A stretch of 10,083 nt of DNA from Bacillota bacterium (GTDB lineage Bacteria > Bacillota > Clostridia > Acetivibrionales > DSM-1351): positions 1 to 10,083 of the forward strand of contig JAEZIU010000025.1 of assembly GCA_023436485.1 (NCBI GenBank), written 5' to 3'. The translations under genes were made by a program, and so were the position numbers. Below are positions 7,381 through 10,083 of this stretch, piece by piece (position 1 is the first letter of the stretch; each line of letters opens with the position of its first letter). Under the pieces are notes generated by a model. It was not told where the DNA came from. It made no database searches and saw only the letters and a program-made list of their open reading frames with translations.

Positions 7381-7443
7381 ACTAAAAAAAGTGTTAGAAT
7401 ATCAAGAGCAAATTTCTATTATTTCATATCGAAAGGAATATAC

Positions 7444-8112
7444 ATGAAGAAAAAAACTATAGCATCGGTAGCATCAATAATAACTGCTGCTTTTGTGGTT
7501 TTCGGTGGCTACATCTATCAAGACGGAAATAAAACAGGAGTTAATGATAAACCAAGTACATATAGCAGTATTCAGACGTTAGAAAAACTAGAGTTTCCAG
7601 ATTCTATACTTGACGTAGCAGGAGAGGGCATTGAACCTTTTGGCTATATAAATGCCACTGTAACAAAGGTTACGGATGGTGACACTTTTCGTGCGAAATA
7701 TAAAAACAAGGAATACAAGGTTAGAATGCTTGACATAGATACTCCCGAATCAGTTAAATCAGGTGTTGATCCACAACCTTTTTCAGGTGAGGCATCAGAT
7801 TTAACTAAAGAAACTCTTACAAATGAGGAGGTAAAGCTGATTTTTGAAGAGGACACTACCGACCAATACGGCAGACTTCTTGCTCATGTAGTTCTTGAGG
7901 ACGGAAGCTTTTACAGTGCCATGATGGTAAACGAAGGCTACGCTATTTCAGTTTTTTATAGTCCAAATACCCTTATGAAGTCCTTTTACAACAAGCTTCA
8001 GAATGATGCTATTAAAGAGGGGAAGGGCTTTTGGGATCTGCCTGATAATGAACGCCCTTTTGTTAAAGACAAAAAGGGGAAATATATAGCATCCTACAAA
8101 AATAGTAAATAG
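7444..8112 (+). CDS. Membrane-anchored or secreted staphylococcal-nuclease-family protein
   Basis: The protein belongs to the thermonuclease family, calcium-dependent enzymes that cut DNA and RNA phosphodiester bonds. All active-site residues of Staphylococcus aureus nuclease have counterparts: Asp80 (Asp21) in TDGDT, Arg94 (Arg35), Asp99-Thr100 (Asp40-Thr41) and Glu102 (Glu43) in RMLDIDTPE, and Arg144 (Arg87) in DQYGR. The nuclease domain covers about 67-200 of 222 residues. The N-terminus has four positively charged or polar residues and a hydrophobic stretch (about 6-24) but no lipobox cysteine and no clear cleavage site, so it may be secreted or remain anchored, with a roughly 40-residue linker. 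Start choice is supported by AAAGGA six bases upstream. It is divergent from bceR and ends before a strong terminator, so it is transcribed alone. Likely roles are nucleic acid scavenging or DNA turnover outside the cell; this is inference. Confidence 0.93.
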   Translation: MKKKTIASVASIITAAFVVFGGYIYQDGNKTGVNDKPSTYSSIQTLEKLEFPDSILDVAGEGIEPFGYINATVTKVTDGDTFRAKYKNKEYKVRMLDIDTPESVKSGVDPQPFSGEASDLTKETLTNEEVKLIFEEDTTDQYGRLLAHVVLEDGSFYSAMMVNEGYAISVFYSPNTLMKSFYNKLQNDAIKEGKGFWDLPDNERPFVKDKKGKYIASYKNSK

Positions 8113-8155
8113 CAATAGCAATTAATCGAAATTTCACAAAATTTGGGACTTAAGT

Positions 8156-8216
8156 ACTATTATATTGGTAAAATTATTCTATATATTGTATAAGGATTTT
8201 TTGGTAATATAATAGT
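8156..8216. repeat. 11-bp perfect inverted repeat with 39-base spacing
   Basis: ACTATTATATT (8156-8166) is matched by its exact reverse complement AATATAATAGT (8206-8216). The arms are centred 50 bases apart. TTGGTAA also occurs as a direct repeat in the same stretch (8165-8171 and 8201-8207). The right arm contains the TATAAT of a candidate promoter. Confidence 0.6.
8186..8213 (+). promoter_or_regulatory. Candidate promoter of a short transcript
   Basis: TTGTAT (8186-8191) and a perfect TATAAT (8208-8213) are 16 bases apart. A transcript from about 8220 would meet the terminator at 8245-8273 after some 55 bases and contain no open frame. The -35 is only a 3 of 6 match and the DNA is A/T-rich. 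Confidence 0.35.
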
Positions 8217-8218
8217 GA

Positions 8219-8273
8219 ACATTAGCATTTCTCCTTTTTAGGGGCATGGAGCCCGTAGGCTCCATGTTTTTTT
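8219..8273 (+). ncRNA. Speculative small RNA
   Basis: If the promoter at 8186-8213 is used, the product would be a roughly 55-nucleotide RNA with a single-stranded 5' part containing UUUCUCCUUUUU, complementary to purine-rich Shine-Dalgarno sequences, and a 9-bp GC-rich terminator hairpin. This is the usual plan of trans-acting small RNAs in Firmicutes. The alternative is that the region is simply the 3' untranslated end of the nuclease mRNA. No known RNA family was recognised. Confidence 0.2.
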
Positions 8274-8286
8274 GTGCCCTTTTTTT
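8242..8286 (+). terminator. Two-step intrinsic terminator downstream of the nuclease gene
   Basis: The inner hairpin pairs CATGGAGCC (8245-8253) with GGCTCCATG (8258-8266) around a CGTA loop and is followed by seven T residues (8267-8273). An outer arm GGGCA (8242-8246) can pair with TGCCC (8275-8279), which is followed by a second seven-base T-run (8280-8286). The first part alone is a strong Rho-independent terminator. Confidence 0.93.
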
Positions 8287-8303
8287 AAAATTCAATAAAT
8301 AAG

Positions 8304-8332
8304 TAAACATAAAGTACGAACTTTCATATTAT
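8304..8332 (+). promoter_or_regulatory. Candidate promoter of the holin-like gene
   Basis: TAAACA (8304-8309) and TATTAT (8327-8332) are 17 bases apart (4 of 6 and 5 of 6 matches to sigma-A), 40 bases before the start codon. The -10 also reads CATATTA, close to sporulation sigma-G/sigma-E -10 elements, so the sigma factor cannot be decided by eye. Confidence 0.45.
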
Positions 8333-8371
8333 GTACTATGACATTAAAATGGTATGTAATAGGAGGCATTT

Positions 8372-8563
8372 ATGAACAGATTGAGAAGCCCGGTTGCATG
8401 GGCAGCCTTTGTTGCTGTAGTATTGTTTGTACTGAAAACCTTTAACCTTCTTGCACCTATAGGCTTGAGTGAGGATAGTTTTAAGGAATTGACAACCCTT
8501 ATTTTTGCTGCATTAGCGGCTTTTGGTATTTTTAACAACCCCACGAACAAAGACTCATTCTAG
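8372..8563 (+). CDS. Small phage-holin-like membrane protein
   Basis: This 63-residue protein has two hydrophobic segments (about 8-26 and 41-55) and ends in GIFNNPTNKDSF. The N-terminal basic RLRSP followed by a helix, and the closing G(I/V)xxNPTNK motif, are features I associate with short phage holins of the phi-LC3/Dp-1 type, which permeabilise the membrane at the end of a phage cycle. The start is supported by AGGAGG five bases upstream. No endolysin, tail or other phage gene is adjacent: the gene sits alone between its own candidate promoter and terminator. It may be a phage remnant kept for another role, such as autolysis, protein release or sporulation, or simply a small membrane protein. 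The family assignment comes from memory of motifs, without a search. Confidence 0.75.
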   Translation: MNRLRSPVAWAAFVAVVLFVLKTFNLLAPIGLSEDSFKELTTLIFAALAAFGIFNNPTNKDSF

Positions 8564-8589
8564 CAACTCTTGTACTTCATAAAAAGCTC

Positions 8590-8629
8590 AAAAAATATCT
8601 GCATGAAAGTTTAATGCAGGTATTTTTTT
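8590..8629 (+). terminator. Intrinsic terminator of the holin-like gene
   Basis: Arms 8590-8604 and 8614-8628 form a 15-bp stem with one G-U pair around a nine-base loop. The core is CTGCAT with ATGCAG and the outer part pairs an A-run with the seven-base T-run (8623-8629). It lies 26 bases past the stop codon. Confidence 0.88.
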
Positions 8630-8644
8630 GGCTTTTCCCAGTCC

Positions 8645-8673
8645 TTGATTATTGAGGATCATTAAGCTATGAT
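8645..8673 (+). promoter_or_regulatory. Candidate promoter of tsaD
   Basis: TTGATT (8645-8650) and TATGAT (8668-8673) are exactly 17 bases apart, matching sigma-A at 4 of 6 and 5 of 6 positions. Transcription would start near 8680, about 26 bases before the ATG. It follows directly after the upstream terminator. Confidence 0.6.
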
Positions 8674-8705
8674 AAAATAAAGCATACGAAATCGGAGGAA
8701 AATTC

Positions 8706-9755
8706 ATGGATACACTTATACTTGGTATAGAAAGCAGCTGTGATGAAACCGCTGCTTCGGTAGTGAAAAATGGAAGATATATAATGTCAAATGTTATTTC
8801 ATCTCAAATAGATTTGCATAAAAAGTATGGTGGAGTAGTTCCGGAAATCGCATCAAGAAAACATGTGGAATTGATTATGCCAGTTGTACATCAGGCATTG
8901 GAGGAGGCAGGCGTTTCCTTAAAGGAAATTGATGCAATAGGTGTTACCTATGGACCCGGATTGGTAGGAGCTCTCCTTGTGGGGTTGACTGCAGCGAAGG
9001 CCATTGCATTTGCTGCCAACAAGCCACTTGTTGGAGTGCATCATATTGAGGGACATATTGCGGCAAACTACTTGCAGGAGCCGGAGTTGGAGCCTCCTTT
9101 CATATGTCTTGTAGCCTCGGGTGGACACAGTCATATTGTTCATGTTAAAAGCTACAGCGAATTCGAGATTTTGGGACAGACCAGGGATGATGCCGCCGGA
9201 GAGGCATTTGATAAGATTTCCAGAGCTATAGGTCTTGGGTATCCGGGAGGCCCATTAATTGATAAGAATGCACTCACCGGCAACAGTAAAGCAATCCAAT
9301 TTCCACGTGTAACCTTTGAGGACGGCTCGCTGGATTTTAGTTTCAGTGGTCTAAAAACAGCAGTTTTGAATTACCTCAACAGGATGGAGCAAACCGGGGA
9401 GCAGATTAATATTCCTGATGTAGCAGCAAGTTTTCAGCAGGCAGTTGTGGATGTCCTTGTGAGAAATACTATAGCAGCAGCTAAAATGAAAAACATTGAT
9501 AAGATAGCTTTAGCAGGCGGGGTTGCAGCAAATACACAGCTGCGAAATGACATGAAGGAAAAAGCAGAAAAGCAAGGTATCAAGGTAACGTATCCGGGGT
9601 TGATTCTTTGTACAGATAATGCTGCTATGATTGGTTGTGCGGCCTACTATGAATTTATAAACGGAAAAAGAGCAGGGATGGATTTAAATGCCGTTCCGGG
9701 ACTAAAGTTATCCACAAGTATTTCCAAAGACAAGAATGGTCCCCTTTCACAGTGA
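8706..9755 (+). CDS. tsaD: tRNA N6-adenosine threonylcarbamoyltransferase TsaD
   Basis: TsaD (older names Gcp, YgjD, Kae1 homologue) transfers the threonylcarbamoyl group to A37 of tRNAs that read ANN codons, working with TsaB and TsaE after TsaC makes the threonylcarbamoyl-AMP. The 349 residues are the usual full length. Visible motifs are the ASKHA-fold start GIESSCDETA (7-16), the metal-binding HIEGH (His113 and His117), the nucleotide-binding ASGGHSHI (137-144), AGGVAAN (270-276) and Asp304 in CTDNAAMIG, the third metal ligand. GGAGGA lies six bases before the ATG. TsaB and TsaE genes are not in the window, and the gene has its own candidate promoter, so it is probably monocistronic. A perfect DnaA box (TTATCCACA, 9708-9716) is embedded in its 3' end, encoding the residues LST. 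Confidence 0.98.
   Translation: MDTLILGIESSCDETAASVVKNGRYIMSNVISSQIDLHKKYGGVVPEIASRKHVELIMPVVHQALEEAGVSLKEIDAIGVTYGPGLVGALLVGLTAAKAIAFAANKPLVGVHHIEGHIAANYLQEPELEPPFICLVASGGHSHIVHVKSYSEFEILGQTRDDAAGEAFDKISRAIGLGYPGGPLIDKNALTGNSKAIQFPRVTFEDGSLDFSFSGLKTAVLNYLNRMEQTGEQINIPDVAASFQQAVVDVLVRNTIAAAKMKNIDKIALAGGVAANTQLRNDMKEKAEKQGIKVTYPGLILCTDNAAMIGCAAYYEFINGKRAGMDLNAVPGLKLSTSISKDKNGPLSQ
9708..9716 (+). promoter_or_regulatory. Perfect DnaA box inside the 3' end of tsaD
   Basis: TTATCCACA is the exact consensus R-type DnaA box. It faces opposite to the cluster that begins 137 bases downstream. Alone it could be chance; beside the cluster it may belong to it. Confidence 0.5.
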
Positions 9756-9852
9756 TATAAGTAAGTAGAACCGTATTACATTTTTTTACACTATTTTTAT
9801 AATCACCGTTAAACCCTGTAAACTTAGGTGTTGTGGCCTTTGAAGTCTTAAA

Positions 9853-9972
9853 TGTGAATAAAAAACTGTGAATAATTTATAGAATCTGTGGAAACTTGGT
9901 AGAACATTTGGGAAATAAGAGTTTGAGACTTGTGGATAATTTTGTGGATAGTGTGGATAAGTTTGTGGTTAA
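9853..9972 (-). promoter_or_regulatory. Cluster of seven DnaA boxes
   Basis: All boxes read TTATCCACA-like on the - strand. On the + strand they are TGTGAATAA (9853-9861), TGTGAATAA (9867-9875), TGTGGAAAC (9887-9895), TGTGGATAA (9931-9939), TGTGGATAG (9943-9951), TGTGGATAA (9952-9960) and TGTGGTTAA (9964-9972). Four fit the relaxed consensus TTWTNCACA fully and three miss it at one position. The last four start 12, 9 and 12 bases apart and two abut directly. Such density is expected for cooperative binding of the replication initiator DnaA. No dnaA or dnaN gene is in the window, so a regulatory or titrating cluster is likelier than the main origin, although an origin cannot be excluded from the window alone. 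Confidence 0.8.
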
Positions 9973-10013
9973 CTGTTCTAAAATTCAGGAAATGTAATAG
10001 CTAGAAATAAAAT

Positions 10014-10037
10014 ACAAGCAGGTGATTACCTGCTTGT
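10014..10037. terminator. Hairpin, possible terminator of tsaD and/or a gene to the right
   Basis: ACAAGCAGGT (10014-10023) pairs perfectly with ACCTGCTTGT (10028-10037) around GATT. On the + strand it is followed by TGACATTTT, an interrupted T-run. On the - strand it is followed by ATTTTATTT, which is more terminator-like. It is the only hairpin found after tsaD. Confidence 0.6.
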
Positions 10038-10065
10038 TGACATTTTATACTGATTAAAATATTCT
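10037..10065 (+). promoter_or_regulatory. Candidate promoter facing out of the right edge
   Basis: A perfect TTGACA (10037-10042) and TATTCT (10060-10065) are 17 bases apart. Transcription would start near 10072 and leave the window. The -35 shares its first base with the end of the hairpin at 10014-10037. Confidence 0.55.
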
Positions 10066-10083
10066 GTGACATTTTTTACATAA

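Larger units (their letters stand above)
8113..8371. other. Gene-free region between the nuclease and holin-like genes
   Basis: These 259 bases hold no convincing coding frame. They contain, in order, an 11-bp inverted repeat, a promoter-like pair with a perfect -10, a C/U-rich stretch, a strong two-step terminator, and a promoter for the small gene that follows. Each is listed separately. Confidence 0.7.
9756..10083. other. Non-coding region downstream of tsaD
   Basis: No convincing gene is seen in these 328 bases, which run to the window edge. The first 95 bases are A/T-rich without a hairpin. They are followed by the DnaA-box cluster (9853-9972), a hairpin (10014-10037) and a promoter facing out of the window. 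Confidence 0.7.

Noticed and set aside
8313..8337. AGTAC ... GTACT as an operator of the holin-like gene
   Set aside because: Only five bases per arm with 15 between them; too short to separate from chance.
9756..10083. The main chromosomal origin oriC
   Set aside because: No dnaA, dnaN, rpmH or other usual origin neighbours are visible; a non-origin DnaA-box cluster fits better, although the right edge is unseen.

Overview
The window reads as a chromosomal segment of a low-GC, Gram-positive anaerobe of the class Clostridia. A cellulolytic Ruminiclostridium-type organism is my best guess, but the genus is inferred from protein style, A/T-rich codon use and strong GGAGG ribosome binding sites, not proven. 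Most genes are intact. The only cut gene is clpX, which enters from the left edge. No tRNA, rRNA, CRISPR array, transposase or insertion sequence was seen.

Layout. (1) 1-2729, + strand: the 3' two thirds of clpX, a strong terminator, then lonB, a membrane-anchored Lon-family protease. This is the proteostasis pair usually followed by lonA in Firmicutes, but lonA is not here. (2) 2794-7314, - strand: a complete BceRS-BceAB-type antimicrobial peptide sensing and detoxification module, in the order response regulator, histidine kinase, ABC ATPase, ten-helix permease. It converges on lonB across a long hairpin. A tandem direct repeat resembling the BceR binding consensus lies just upstream of a plausible promoter for the two transporter genes. 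(3) 7444-8112, + strand: a membrane-anchored or secreted staphylococcal-nuclease-family protein, divergent from the regulator gene. (4) 8113-8371: a gene-free stretch with an 11-bp inverted repeat, a perfect -10 box and a strong two-step terminator, which could encode a short RNA. (5) 8372-8563: an orphan 63-residue phage-holin-like membrane protein with its own promoter and terminator. (6) 8706-9755: tsaD, the catalytic subunit for tRNA t6A37 synthesis. (7) 9756-10083: a non-coding stretch holding a dense cluster of seven same-orientation DnaA boxes, then a hairpin and an outward-facing promoter.

Working together: the transporter permease and the short-loop kinase are expected to form one sensory complex, in which drug-dependent transport activates the kinase, the regulator is phosphorylated, and transporter transcription rises. 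The clpX/lonB pair and tsaD are housekeeping genes. The most interesting non-coding signals are the DnaA-box cluster beside tsaD, which recalls the DnaA-box cluster reported near gcp (tsaD) in Bacillus subtilis, and the tandem operator-like repeat at the kinase/transporter boundary.
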